Shown here: in pieces, positions 43,273-51,813 of the stretch
How the letters are laid out: each line of letters opens with the position of its first letter
Numbering within the stretch: position 1 is the stretch's first letter
Source of the DNA: Halorussus halobius
GTDB taxonomy: Archaea > Halobacteriota > Halobacteria > Halobacteriales > Haladaptataceae
Length of the DNA: 64,000 nucleotides
Direction of reading: 5' to 3'
Assembly (NCBI RefSeq): GCF_004765805.1
Contig: NZ_SBIU01000006.1
Location: 1-64,000 of the forward strand
The notes under the pieces: model-generated
The model's database searches: none
What the model was told of the DNA's origin: nothing
The model's input: only the letters and a program-made list of their open reading frames with translations
Translations under genes and position numbers: made by a program

Positions 43273-43291
43273 GCTATTATCGTTGGATGCA

Positions 43292-43426
43292 ATGGTAGAT
43301 TCAGACCTCGCGACGTATCTCGAGGAGAATCCCCGGATGATGGGCGTCCTGTTTACGATAGTGCTGGTGCTCTCGCAGGCCGGTAACGCTGCCGGCGCGC
43401 TGTTCACCACGACCAGCGGTCCGTAA
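43292..43426 (+). CDS. 44-aa hydrophobic peptide (DUF7503-like)
   Basis: MVDSDLATYLEENPRMMGVL, then FTIVLVLSQAGNAAGALF and TTTSGP. A polar head, one hydrophobic helix and a Gly-Pro end fit a very short haloarchaeal family (possibly DUF7503; number not verified) of single-helix peptides. It converges with a CHAT-domain protein gene whose end lies 5 bases away, and similar pairings occur elsewhere in haloarchaea as far as I recall. The strong AT-rich promoter suggests real expression. It could be a membrane peptide processed or sensed by the CHAT protein, but this is inference. Confidence 0.75.
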   Translation: MVDSDLATYLEENPRMMGVLFTIVLVLSQAGNAAGALFTTTSGP

Positions 43427-43431
43427 CGTTC

Positions 43432-45501
43432 TCAGAGGTCCTCGAGGTCGACGTTCTCGCTCCACGCGAACCGCCCGTCGACCGTCAGCGGCACGTTCTC
43501 GTCCATCAGGAACAGCCGCATCTCCGGGTCCGAGAGGGTGAACGTGTCTATCTCGCCCGACGCGAGGTACCACTCGTCGGTCGCGCCGAACATGGGCGAC
43601 GTGACCTCGCCCATCCCGGTACTGCCCGAGACGAACGTCCGGACGGTCACCTCGTGTTGCCCGTCCCCGGTCGCTATCTGGCACAGCAACCCGACGCCGC
43701 TCTCGGTCTGGGCGATGTCGAGGTTGCCGTCGCCCACGACGATGTACTGGTTCCCGACGATGCTCCGGTCGCGGGCGATAGAGAGCGCGGCCCGCAGCGG
43801 GAACCCGCGATTCAGGAGTCGAGCCATCGTCTTGCCCACGCGGACCGCGCCGCTGTTTATGACGTCGCTGAGCGTGACGACGCCGCCGACGCTGCCGGCG
43901 TCGATGAGCGCCATCCCCTGGTCGTACGACTGGCAGGCGTTCAGCACGAACGCCTCGGCCCCGACGGCGTCGACCTCGGCCGCGTCGAGGTGGCCGTCGG
44001 GACACGCGAACCCGTCGGCGTCGATGTGGCCGACGTAGTGGAGGAACGCGGTCTCCTCGGCCAGCACTCCGCGCAACTCGTCGGTCGTCAGGTCCCGGTG
44101 GACGGTCACGTCGAACGGGAGGTCCTCGCGGGAGCCGTACACCTCCGCGACCACGTCGCGCTCCTCGTCCATCTCGGTGTCGTTGCACACCACCGCGATG
44201 TCGGCGTCACCGGCGTCGGCGTCGGTCCGCGCGGCGAGCCGGTTGCGGAACGCGGTCGGCGTGGCCTTGCTGGCGTCGACGGGCGCGCTGTCCCCGAGCC
44301 ACGCCTGCTCGACCGAGCCGGTCCGACCGGGGTCGACCAGCGAGGGCTCGGCGTTGGCCTCCGTCGTACTCCGGGTGAACGCGCCGTCCCGGGCGAGCGT
44401 CCCGGCGTCGGCGGTCGGCGTCCGCGCGGTCGCGCTGGGAGCGTCGGGCGTCCGCACGACCGCGAGGTCGTCCACGAGGAACGGGACGGCCGGGAGGTTC
44501 TCGGGCGTCGGGTCGACGTGCGTACCGAGCTTCCACGCCGGGACGTGCTCCGCGACGACCTCGTAGGGCACCGAGAGGTAAGCTTCGAGGCGCTCGGCGG
44601 GCGACTTGTCGTACAGGGCGGCGAAGTCGAGGTCGACGAGGGGTTCGACCGCGTTCCGCTCGCGTAACTCCACCGGATAGTAGCCCTCGGTCCGGACGAC
44701 GCAGTCGAACAGGAACGTCTGCTTGAGCGTCCGGGCGACCGCGTCCTCGAATCCGGCCGGTCCGTCGAGGCCGTAGGCGAACCCCTCGTCGGTGACGATT
44801 CGCGGGGCCGACCCGGGAACCAGTTCGGCCCCGAGGTAGAACGCCAGCGGCGCGGCGACGACCGCGTGGCGCAGGTCGGCCGGGAGTTCGACCCGGACGC
44901 CGGTCTCGGGCACGTCGAGTTCGTCCGGGACGTGGAGTTCCTCGCCGACCTCCACCAGCGGCGGGTGACCCCGGAGCGTCGGGAACGACCGCTCGACTGA
45001 GGTGGTCTTCAGCGCCGACCGGAGCGTCGAGAACGCCGCCAGCACGTCTCGGGGGCGCTCGGTCGTGGTGACGGTCGCGGCCGGCCGCTCGTGGTGCGAG
45101 CGCGCGCCGACCCGGACCGCCGCCTCGGAGTCGAACTCGAACCGGACGCCCGCGTCGGTCGCCGCGACCGAGAACGGCCCCGCCACGCGGAGGTACACCT
45201 TCATCGGCGCGCTGATCTCGACCTCGTAGGTGCCGGCCGGGATGCGGGCGTCCGTACCCTCCCGGACCTCGAGGACCATCGTGCCGTCCGGTTCGCGGAC
45301 GTAGCTCCCGACCAGCGACGGGAGCGTGACGACGTCGGTCTCGACGACCGCGGCGTCGTCGACCGGGAACCGGAAGTCCTCGGAATCTGCGGGGGTCGGC
45401 GAGACGCTCCCGGACGTGTGGAGGGTGTATGTCCGGCGCTCGACGCGGTCGCGTATCTCCACCCCGTTCCCGTCCGACGCCGAGTCGAACGAGAGCGTCA
45501 C
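43432..45501 (-). CDS. CHAT-domain (caspase-like) protein, haloarchaeal
   Basis: 689 aa. The C-terminal third (about 440-610) is a CHAT peptidase-like domain of the caspase clan: FLHYVGHIDADGF with the likely catalytic His492, and AFVLNACQSYDQGM with Cys523, then GVVTLSDVINSGAVRVGKTM. The N-terminal 400 residues are a beta-rich region without recognised domains. About 610-689 is a C-terminal beta extension. The start is GTG at 45501; an in-frame TAG lies shortly upstream. CHAT proteins in bacteria and archaea can act as proteases in defence or cell-death pathways. The partner may be the adjacent 44-aa peptide. Confidence 0.85.
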   Translation of the reverse strand: MTLSFDSASDGNGVEIRDRVERRTYTLHTSGSVSPTPADSEDFRFPVDDAAVVETDVVTLPSLVGSYVREPDGTMVLEVREGTDARIPAGTYEVEISAPMKVYLRVAGPFSVAATDAGVRFEFDSEAAVRVGARSHHERPAATVTTTERPRDVLAAFSTLRSALKTTSVERSFPTLRGHPPLVEVGEELHVPDELDVPETGVRVELPADLRHAVVAAPLAFYLGAELVPGSAPRIVTDEGFAYGLDGPAGFEDAVARTLKQTFLFDCVVRTEGYYPVELRERNAVEPLVDLDFAALYDKSPAERLEAYLSVPYEVVAEHVPAWKLGTHVDPTPENLPAVPFLVDDLAVVRTPDAPSATARTPTADAGTLARDGAFTRSTTEANAEPSLVDPGRTGSVEQAWLGDSAPVDASKATPTAFRNRLAARTDADAGDADIAVVCNDTEMDEERDVVAEVYGSREDLPFDVTVHRDLTTDELRGVLAEETAFLHYVGHIDADGFACPDGHLDAAEVDAVGAEAFVLNACQSYDQGMALIDAGSVGGVVTLSDVINSGAVRVGKTMARLLNRGFPLRAALSIARDRSIVGNQYIVVGDGNLDIAQTESGVGLLCQIATGDGQHEVTVRTFVSGSTGMGEVTSPMFGATDEWYLASGEIDTFTLSDPEMRLFLMDENVPLTVDGRFAWSENVDLEDL

Positions 45502-45626
45502 GGAACTGCCCTCGCGGACGTGCTACTGGAACTCTTCTCTCGGGCGGCGCACATGTCCCGTTCTCTCGTCGCACGCTCCAAAAAATTATCGCCGGACCGG
45601 AGCCGCCGGACACCGTCGGGGTCGCT

Positions 45627-46298
45627 TCAGAACTGCGACCGGAGGGTGTCGACGAGTAGCTTCGGCGTCCGCCGGCGCGCGCCGTCGATGGCGTCGGCCA
45701 GCGCGCCGGGAGCGTCGTCGAGGACCCCCGGACCGTGGCCGACCAGCACGCGCTCGGGCCGGCGTCCGCGCAGGGCCGCCGGCGGCGTGAGTCGCAACAT
45801 GGGGTGGACGCCGAGTCGCTCGCCCGCCGTGGTGAAGTACGGCGCGTTGCCGACGCACTCGGCGACCATCAGCGTGCCCGACTCGTCGTCGTACAGCGCG
45901 GCCTCCTCCCAGCCGAACGAGTCGACGACGTCGACCAGGCGGTAGTCGGTGTCCGGCAGCCGGCCCTCGAACCGGCGCAGCGGCGCGTCGAGGTCGGCCA
46001 CCCGGTCGAACCACGAGGGGACGTAGACGGGAACGTCGTGACGGCGCGCGAACTCGTCGGCGTCCCGATAGTGCCGGTTCAACAGGACCACGACGCCCGC
46101 CACCTCGCCGTACTCGTCGAGCAGGTCGTCGACGCCCGGCGCGTCGACCGGGTCGACGACCCAGACCCCCGCGTCGGTCGCGAGCGCGTGGCTCGCCCGC
46201 GCCATCGTCTCCTCGGGGTTGGCGATCCACCCGACGCCACCCTCCCATCGGTCGACCGTCTCGTACTCGGTCGCGGACTGGCTCTCCTTGAGCGGCAT
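45627..46298 (-). CDS. MBL-fold-like hypothetical protein without the metal motif
   Basis: 223 aa. It follows the haloarchaeal pattern of a metallo-beta-lactamase-like fold: WVVDPVDAPGVDDLLDEYGE, VVVLLNRHYRDADEFARRHD (position of the missing HxHxDH), TLMVAECVGNAP and ERVLVGHGPGVLDDA (a GHGxxV as in the fourth motif). The metal-binding HxHxDH is not there, so catalysis is doubtful. The start is ATG 46298; an earlier in-frame start at 46334 is possible. Confidence 0.75.
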   Translation of the reverse strand: MPLKESQSATEYETVDRWEGGVGWIANPEETMARASHALATDAGVWVVDPVDAPGVDDLLDEYGEVAGVVVLLNRHYRDADEFARRHDVPVYVPSWFDRVADLDAPLRRFEGRLPDTDYRLVDVVDSFGWEEAALYDDESGTLMVAECVGNAPYFTTAGERLGVHPMLRLTPPAALRGRRPERVLVGHGPGVLDDAPGALADAIDGARRRTPKLLVDTLRSQF

Positions 46299-46442
46299 AC
46301 CCGTCGCTACGGGCCGTAGCTCCAAAGTTCCCACCGACTCGAACTCCCGTGGCCCGACCGCCGGCCCCGGACCGCCGCCACACCGGGGTTCGAGCGCCGG
46401 CTACACCGGGCTTTAAGCGCCGAGTGGCCGTACGCCGACCCG

Positions 46443-47126
46443 ATGCTCACGGGGTTCGACCGGCTGGCGCTCGAAGCGAAGTACCTCGACCGCGCCCGGG
46501 AGTTCTACGCGACCCACCTCGACCGCGCACCGAGCCGCGAGACCGACGGCGAGGTCGCCTTCGACGTCGGGGGGTCGGAACTGGTTCTGCGGGAGCCGGG
46601 CGCGGTTCCGCGGGGCGGGGTCCACACCCACTACGCGCTGGCGACGCCGCCGGAACGCTACGACGCGTGGTACGACCGGCTCTCGGCGTCGTTCGACCTC
46701 GTGGAGTTCGACTTCGGCGCGACGACGTCGCTGTACTTCTACGACCCCGACGGCAACTGCGTCGAGATCGGCGGCTGCGGGGCGGGCGACGCAGACCTGA
46801 CGGGGGTGTTCGAGGTCGCGCTGGAGGTCGAGGACCTCGCGCGCGCGGAGTCGTTCTATCGGGCGCTCGGCTTCGAGGTGGTCGACCGCGGCGACCAGCG
46901 TCGCCGCACTCGCCTCTCGGGGCCGATTGCGCTCGAACTCTGGGAGCCGCAACTCGGCATCGCCGACGCTCGCGGCGGCCTCCACGCCGACCTGACGTTC
47001 GCGGCCGAGGACCCGAGCGCGGCGGCCGAGGCGGTCCGGGACGACGCGTGTGCCCTGCGCGAAGTCGAGGCCGGCGTCCGAGTCCGCGACCCGGACGGCC
47101 ACTACCTGACGTTCTCCGGCGCGTGA
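46443..47126 (+). CDS. VOC family protein (glyoxalase/bleomycin-resistance/dioxygenase fold)
   Basis: 227 aa, two VOC modules. Module 1 (about 1-115) starts MLTGFDRLALEAKYLDRARE and ends in LYFYDPDGNCVEIG; module 2 (about 118-227) starts FEVALEVEDLARAESFYRAL and ends VRDPDGHYLTFSG. Glu and His at strand ends could bind a metal. The substrate is unknown; members act as dioxygenases, glyoxalases or antibiotic-binding proteins. Confidence 0.88.
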   Translation: MLTGFDRLALEAKYLDRAREFYATHLDRAPSRETDGEVAFDVGGSELVLREPGAVPRGGVHTHYALATPPERYDAWYDRLSASFDLVEFDFGATTSLYFYDPDGNCVEIGGCGAGDADLTGVFEVALEVEDLARAESFYRALGFEVVDRGDQRRRTRLSGPIALELWEPQLGIADARGGLHADLTFAAEDPSAAAEAVRDDACALREVEAGVRVRDPDGHYLTFSGA

Positions 47127-47206
47127 GGGTCGGCGACCGTCCCCCGCCGCGACCGCTCGCCACCGACGCGGGGTTTTAAGCGCGACTCGGTCGTACTCCG
47201 TACGCC

Positions 47207-47407
47207 ATGGTCTTCAAGAAGGTGACGCTCATCGGAACGAGTCCCGAGAGCTTCGACGCGGCGGCCGACGACGCCATCGACCGCGCCGAGGAGACGCTGG
47301 AGAACGTCAAGTGGATAGAGGTCGACGAACTCGGCGTCGAACTCGCTCGCGCCGCCGACCGGGAGTATCAGGCCGAGGTCACCGTCGCGTTCGAACTGGA
47401 GGAGTAG
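47207..47407 (+). CDS. Dodecin
   Basis: 66 aa, the usual length. [20 protein letters not shown], then [20 protein letters not shown] and [13 protein letters not shown] give the beta-alpha-beta-beta dodecin fold; Trp36 stacks with flavin in the dodecamer. It stores riboflavin/FAD. This intact copy contrasts with the disrupted one at 28958-29188. Confidence 0.92.
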   Translation: MVFKKVTLIGTSPESFDAAADDAIDRAEETLENVKWIEVDELGVELARAADREYQAEVTVAFELEE

Positions 47408-47499
47408 GACGGGTCGCGGCCACCGGACTTGAATCGCCGGCCGAAGCGGTTCGGCCGTCGGCGTCAGGATTATCACCCTGGGGGCGAAATTATCGGAGT

Positions 47500-47868
47500 A
47501 TGAGTACCGACGCCACGTCCGACGGGGCGACCACGCCCGAGATAGAGGTCACGGAGGACGCCGCCGCGCGGGCGCTCGACCTGCTGGAGAGCGAGAATCT
47601 CGACACCGAGATGGCAGGGCTCCGGCTGTTCGTCCAGCAGGGCGGCTGCGCGGGCCTGTCGTACGGCATGCGCTTCGACGAGGAGCCCGAACCCGACGAC
47701 ACGGTGTACGAGCACCACGGCCTGCGGGTGTTCGTCGACCCCGCGAGCATGAACTACATCGAGGGCAGCGTCGTCGACTTCGAGGACGGATTGCAGGGCG
47801 CGGGCTTCAACGTCGACAACCCGAACGTCGTGAGCGAGTGCGGGTGTGGCGAGAGTTTCCGGACGTAA
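47500..47868 (+). CDS. Iron-sulfur cluster assembly A-type protein (IscA/ErpA/HesB family)
   Basis: 122 aa. The three conserved Cys are Cys50 in GGCAGLSYGM and Cys114/Cys116 in SECGCGESF. An N-terminal extension of about 14 residues precedes the core. A-type carriers deliver Fe-S clusters to apo-proteins. It is a single gene following the dodecin, in the same direction. Confidence 0.93.
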   Translation: MSTDATSDGATTPEIEVTEDAAARALDLLESENLDTEMAGLRLFVQQGGCAGLSYGMRFDEEPEPDDTVYEHHGLRVFVDPASMNYIEGSVVDFEDGLQGAGFNVDNPNVVSECGCGESFRT

Positions 47869-47969
47869 CTGGGGAATCGAATTCGGCTCTCGTCGCAACG
47901 TCGCCGATGTGGACACGGTTTTTCTCGACTGACGAATTTTACTTTCGACTAGCGAATTTTACGAACGTC

Positions 47970-48315
47970 GGCGCGTGCGAGCAGCGCGCGCGAGGGCCGA
48001 GCATCGCAACGAGCGAAGCGAGTGAGAAGCGCAGGCGGTTGGGGAGGACGAGGCGCTGTCGCGGTGCTGTGCGGTTGCGGTCGCGGTGCCGTGCGGTTTC
48101 TCACAGGTTTCGGAAGTAGCTAGCTTCTATCTCTCACGACAGTCGTTGACGGCAACGCGAAGCTAGCTATTGCCTCGACCGATGAGAAACCGCAACCGCA
48201 CGGCACCGCGCCCGCACCTCGTCCTCCCCAACCGCTTGCGGTCCTCGCTTCGCTGCGGTCCTCAGCCCTCGCACGCTTGGCGCGGTCATGAACGACCGCG
48301 CCAGCGCGCGCCGAA
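47970..48315. repeat. CTAGCT palindromic element, copy F (most complete)
   Basis: A nearly symmetric inverted repeat of about 345 bp in the IscA-hisD spacer. The left arm (about 47970-48127) runs GCGCGTGCGAGCAGCGCGCG, GAGCGAAGCGAG, GCGGTTGGGGAGGACGAGGC, GCGGTGCCGTGCGGTTTCTC and AAGTAGCTAGCTTC. The right arm (about 48159-48314) reads as its reverse complement: AAGCTAGCTATTGCCTCGAC, GATGAGAAACCGCAACCGCA, CCTCGTCCTCCCCAACCGC, CCTCGCTTCGCTGCGG and GCGCCAGCGCGCGCCG. A loop of about 31 bases divides them. It lies between convergent genes. Confidence 0.85.
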
Positions 48316-48343
48316 TCGTTGGTCAAGGGTCACGAAAAAACGT

Positions 48344-49627
48344 TCACTCCCCGTCGTCCTCGAACCGCTTCCGAACGCTCTCGGCGTGCGCTTCCAGCCC
48401 CTCGGCCTCGGCCAGCGTCGTAATCGTCCCCGCCAGGTCCTCCAACCCGCCCCTGCTCAACCGCTGCACGGTCGTCGACCGCAGGAAGGTGTCGACCGAC
48501 AGCCCGCCCGTGAGCTTCGCCAGCCCGTTGGTCGGCAGCACGTGGTTGGTCCCGCTGGCGTAGTCGCCCGCCGCGACCGGGGTGTAGGGTCCGAGGAACG
48601 CGCTGCCGGCGCTGTCGATGCGGTCCAGAATCGCCTCGTCGTCGTCGGCCTGAATCGAGAGGTGTTCGGGCGCGTACTCCTCGGCGAACAGGACGGCCTC
48701 GCTGGGCGAGCGCGCGAGGAACACACCGCTCCCGTCGCCGTCGAGCGCCTCGCGGGCCACCTCGGCGCGCTCGCGGTCGGGAAGCTGGGCCTCGACCTGC
48801 TCGGCGATGGCGTCGGCGGTCGCCTCGTCGTCGGTGACCGCCGCGACCGAGGCCTCGGGGTCGTGTTCGGCCTGCGCGAGCAGGTCCGCCGCGACGAATC
48901 GCGGGTCGGCGGTCCCGTCGGCGACCACGAGGAGTTCGCTCGGTCCCGCGAGGAAGTCGATGTCCACGTCGCCCCTGACCTCGGCCTTGGCCGCCGTGAC
49001 CCACTTGTTGCCCGGCCCGACGATTTTCTGGACGCGGTCGACCTGCTCGGTGCCGTACGCCAGCGCGGCCACGGCCTGCGCGCCGCCGACGCTGAACACC
49101 GTGTCCGCGCCCGCCGCGTGGACGGCCGCCAGCGTCGCGGGGTCGGGGTCCTCGGCCGGCGGGGTCGCGACCGCGACCTGTTCGACGCCCGCGACCGTCG
49201 CGGGGACGACGCTCATCACCGCGCTGGAGGGGTAGGCGGCCGCGCCGCCGGGGACGTACGCGCCGACGCGCTCGATGGGTCGGAACCGCCGGCCGAGTTC
49301 CCGTCCCTCGCCGAACTCCCGCCGCCAGTCGTCAGGGAGTTGGGCCTCGTGGAACTCGCGGACGTTCTCGACGGCGGCCTCGATGGCTCCGCGGACCCCG
49401 TCGTCGACGTCCTCGTAGGCGCGCTCGGCCTCGTCGGTCACGTCGAGGTTGCCGACCTGCACGCCGTCGAACTCCTCGGTAAACTCCCGGACCGCGACGT
49501 CGCCCTCCTCGCGAACGCGCGAGACGATGTCGGCCACGTCGTCGCGGACCGCCTCGACGCCGGCGTCGCGGTCGAACAGCGCCCGCCGGTCGTCGGGCCG
49601 TAGCTCAGCCAGCTCCTGTACGTTCAT
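48344..49627 (-). CDS. hisD: Histidinol dehydrogenase
   Basis: 427 aa, NAD-dependent, last two steps of histidine synthesis (histidinol to histidine). Motifs: RRFRPIERVGAYVPGGAAAY (about 111), GGAQAVAALAYGTEQVDRVQ (about 175), VGPGNKWVTAAKAEV (about 198), IDFLAGPSELLVVAD (about 218), LAQAEHDPEA (about 245, zinc ligands) and PTNGLAKLTGGLSVDTFLR (about 365). The ATG at 49627 is chosen; the upstream frame overlaps the divergent permease promoter. It is a single gene. Confidence 0.95.
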   Translation of the reverse strand: MNVQELAELRPDDRRALFDRDAGVEAVRDDVADIVSRVREEGDVAVREFTEEFDGVQVGNLDVTDEAERAYEDVDDGVRGAIEAAVENVREFHEAQLPDDWRREFGEGRELGRRFRPIERVGAYVPGGAAAYPSSAVMSVVPATVAGVEQVAVATPPAEDPDPATLAAVHAAGADTVFSVGGAQAVAALAYGTEQVDRVQKIVGPGNKWVTAAKAEVRGDVDIDFLAGPSELLVVADGTADPRFVAADLLAQAEHDPEASVAAVTDDEATADAIAEQVEAQLPDRERAEVAREALDGDGSGVFLARSPSEAVLFAEEYAPEHLSIQADDDEAILDRIDSAGSAFLGPYTPVAAGDYASGTNHVLPTNGLAKLTGGLSVDTFLRSTTVQRLSRGGLEDLAGTITTLAEAEGLEAHAESVRKRFEDDGE

Positions 49628-49844
49628 GGCGCGACGTTCGGAGCGCGGGCGAAAAACGGTTTCCTTCCGGCCGGCGGCGCGAGTCTGACGCCCTCGCGAG
49701 GGGCCACTGGCACGTCGCCTGTCGGACGACGGGTGGTCCCGACATCTGGCTCGAAGGCCGGCCGAAGGCGTTATACGCCGGTTCGTCGTTACCGCGTCCC
49801 GGGAGCGACGGACCGTGACGCGGTCCACCCGGGCGGGACGAATC

Positions 49845-49886
49845 GGGCGCACAAGCATAAGTCGATTCAAATAGTACACGAGTTTT
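49845..49886 (+). promoter_or_regulatory. Promoter region of the sugar ABC transporter genes
   Basis: GGCGCACAAGCATAAGTCGATTCAAATAGTACACGAGTTTTATG includes CATAAG and CAAATAGTA, which are AT-rich against the background. It ends at the ATG of the first permease. Confidence 0.45.
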
Positions 49887-50888
49887 ATGTCGACTCCGGA
49901 AGGGGGCGTTCGGGACGCCGAACGGTCGGGGCCCTACGTCGCGGCGGTCCGGTGGGTCGAGAACCTCAGCGACACCCAGTTCGCGTACCTGTTGCTGACG
50001 CCGGTGTTGCTGTTGCTGGCGCTCATCGCGTTCTGGCCGCTGGTGACCACGTTCTGGATGTCGCTGCACGCCGACAACCTGCTCGGGAGCGCCCCGCTGG
50101 GGGAGTTCGTCGGGCTCCGGAACTACGTCGAGTTGCTGACCGGCGAGCGGGACGCGTTCATCGTGCGGCCCTTCTTCGACCTGAACGCGCCGTTCACCAG
50201 CGCGCTGACGGTGACGCTCATCTTCACGGTGGTCAGCGTCGTCTTCGAGACGCTCGTGGGGTTCGCGCAGGCGCTCGTGCTCGACCAGAACTTCCGGGGC
50301 CGACGGTGGGTCCGGGTCGCCATCATCATCCCGTGGGCGGTGCCCATCGTCATCCAGGGGATGATATTCTACCTGCTGTTCCAGCCCGGCATCGGGTTCC
50401 TCGTCAGCGAGCAGAGCCCGACCATCCTCCAGCAGCTCGGCATCTTCGGCGACACGCCGCTGAACAACTCGGTCGAGTCGCTCATCATCCTCGTGGTCGC
50501 CGACGTGTGGAAGACCTCGGCGTTCATGGCGCTCATCATCCTCGCCGGCCTCCAGAGCGTCGACCGGAGCCTCTACGACGTCGGCAGGGTCGCGGGTGCC
50601 TCCAGGTTCCAGCAGTTCAAGCTGATAACCCTCCCGCTGGTGTTGCCGTCGGTGCTGGTGGCGATGCTGTTCCGGACCATCGGCGCGATGCGCGTCTACG
50701 GCCTCATCGAGACCGTCTCCGGATGTAACACGGTGCCGTCGCTGTCGTGTCTCGTGGTCACGTCGTTCCAGGAGTCGCGGATGTACGGGACGTCGGCGGC
50801 CGTGGCGTTCATCACGGCGGCGCTCATCGGGGTGGTGGTGTCCATATACATCGTCAAGTACGCCGACACGGACACGGGAGGTGCCTGA
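49887..50888 (+). CDS. Sugar-type ABC transporter permease (MalF/UgpA family)
   Basis: 333 aa with six to seven membrane helices. The EAA loop appears as VGRVAGASRFQQFKLITLPL (about 232-251), which contacts the ATPase. The N-terminal helix LLLTPVLLLLALIAFWPLVTTFWMSL fits CUT1-type permeases for oligosaccharides or glycerol phosphate. A Cys-containing insertion (SGCNTVPSLSCLVV) lies before the last helix. It is followed by permease 2 in the same operon. No binding-protein gene is seen upstream. Confidence 0.92.
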   Translation: MSTPEGGVRDAERSGPYVAAVRWVENLSDTQFAYLLLTPVLLLLALIAFWPLVTTFWMSLHADNLLGSAPLGEFVGLRNYVELLTGERDAFIVRPFFDLNAPFTSALTVTLIFTVVSVVFETLVGFAQALVLDQNFRGRRWVRVAIIIPWAVPIVIQGMIFYLLFQPGIGFLVSEQSPTILQQLGIFGDTPLNNSVESLIILVVADVWKTSAFMALIILAGLQSVDRSLYDVGRVAGASRFQQFKLITLPLVLPSVLVAMLFRTIGAMRVYGLIETVSGCNTVPSLSCLVVTSFQESRMYGTSAAVAFITAALIGVVVSIYIVKYADTDTGGA

Positions 50889-50890
50889 CC

Positions 50891-51808
50891 GTGGCGACCG
50901 AATCCGAGCGGGGGCCGTTCTCGCGGTGGGTGCGTTCGACCATCGACGACCCCCGGAAGGCCTACCGGGCGATGTTCTACGTCGCCACGGTGTTCTTCCT
51001 GTTCACGACGCTGTTCCCGTTCTACTGGCTACTGGTGCTGGCGCTGACGCCCAACGATGCCATCGCCGACTTCGGCTTTCCGCCGGTGCCCCAGGGGTTC
51101 AACCCCGGGGCGTTCGTGGAGGTGTTCACCACGGTTCCGTTCCACCGGTTCGTGTTCAACAGCTTCGTGCTCGGGGTCGCCACCACGGCCATCGTGCTGG
51201 TGCTGGCGAGCCTCGCGGGCTACGTGTTCGGCCGGCTCGACTTCCCGGGGAAGGGGCCGCTGATGCTGTTGATACTGGCGGTGTCGTACTTCCCGCCCGC
51301 GGCCTTTATCATCCCGCTGTTCCGGCTGTTCACCGGCAACGTGTCGGTGTTGGGGGTGTCGAGTCCCAGCCTGTTCAACACGCCCGGCGCGATGGTGTTG
51401 CCGTTCAGCGCGCTGTTCATGCCGCTGTCGATATTCATCCTCGCGACGTTCTACGGCCAGATACCCGACGGGCTCGAGGACGCTGCCCGCATTGAGGGGA
51501 CCACGCGGCTCGGCGCGCTGTTCCGGGTCATCGTCCCCCTGTCGGCTCCGGGCGTGGCCACGGCGGGCGTGCTCACGTTCATCTCGGTGTACAACGAGTT
51601 CTTCTTCTCGTTTTTGATGACCAGCGGGGAGGCCGACGCGTGGGCCCCGCTCGTCTGGGGCATCCTGAGCTACCAGGGCCAGTACTCGGAGCTGTACAAC
51701 CTGATGGCGGCCGCGAGCATCGTCGGCGTCCTCCCGGTAGCCATCCTCGTGGTCGTGGCTCAGGAGAAGATAGTCAGCGGACTCACGGCCGGCGCGCTCA
51801 AGGAGTGA
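50891..51808 (+). CDS. Sugar-type ABC transporter permease (MalG/UgpE family)
   Basis: 305 aa. GTG start at 50891, two bases after the previous stop. Six helices; EAA loop EDAARIEGTTRLGALFRVIVPLSAPG (about 195-220). Periplasmic-side loop 1 ends QGFNPGAFVEVFTTV. Typical CUT1 second permease that pairs with the 49887 product. An ATG start at codon 29 or further would truncate the first helix, so GTG is likely. Confidence 0.9.
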   Translation: MATESERGPFSRWVRSTIDDPRKAYRAMFYVATVFFLFTTLFPFYWLLVLALTPNDAIADFGFPPVPQGFNPGAFVEVFTTVPFHRFVFNSFVLGVATTAIVLVLASLAGYVFGRLDFPGKGPLMLLILAVSYFPPAAFIIPLFRLFTGNVSVLGVSSPSLFNTPGAMVLPFSALFMPLSIFILATFYGQIPDGLEDAARIEGTTRLGALFRVIVPLSAPGVATAGVLTFISVYNEFFFSFLMTSGEADAWAPLVWGILSYQGQYSELYNLMAAASIVGVLPVAILVVVAQEKIVSGLTAGALKE

Positions 51809-51813
51809 TTCAC

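Noticed and set aside
45627..46298. Active metallo-beta-lactamase
   Set aside because: The HxHxDH metal motif is missing, so only the fold similarity is kept.
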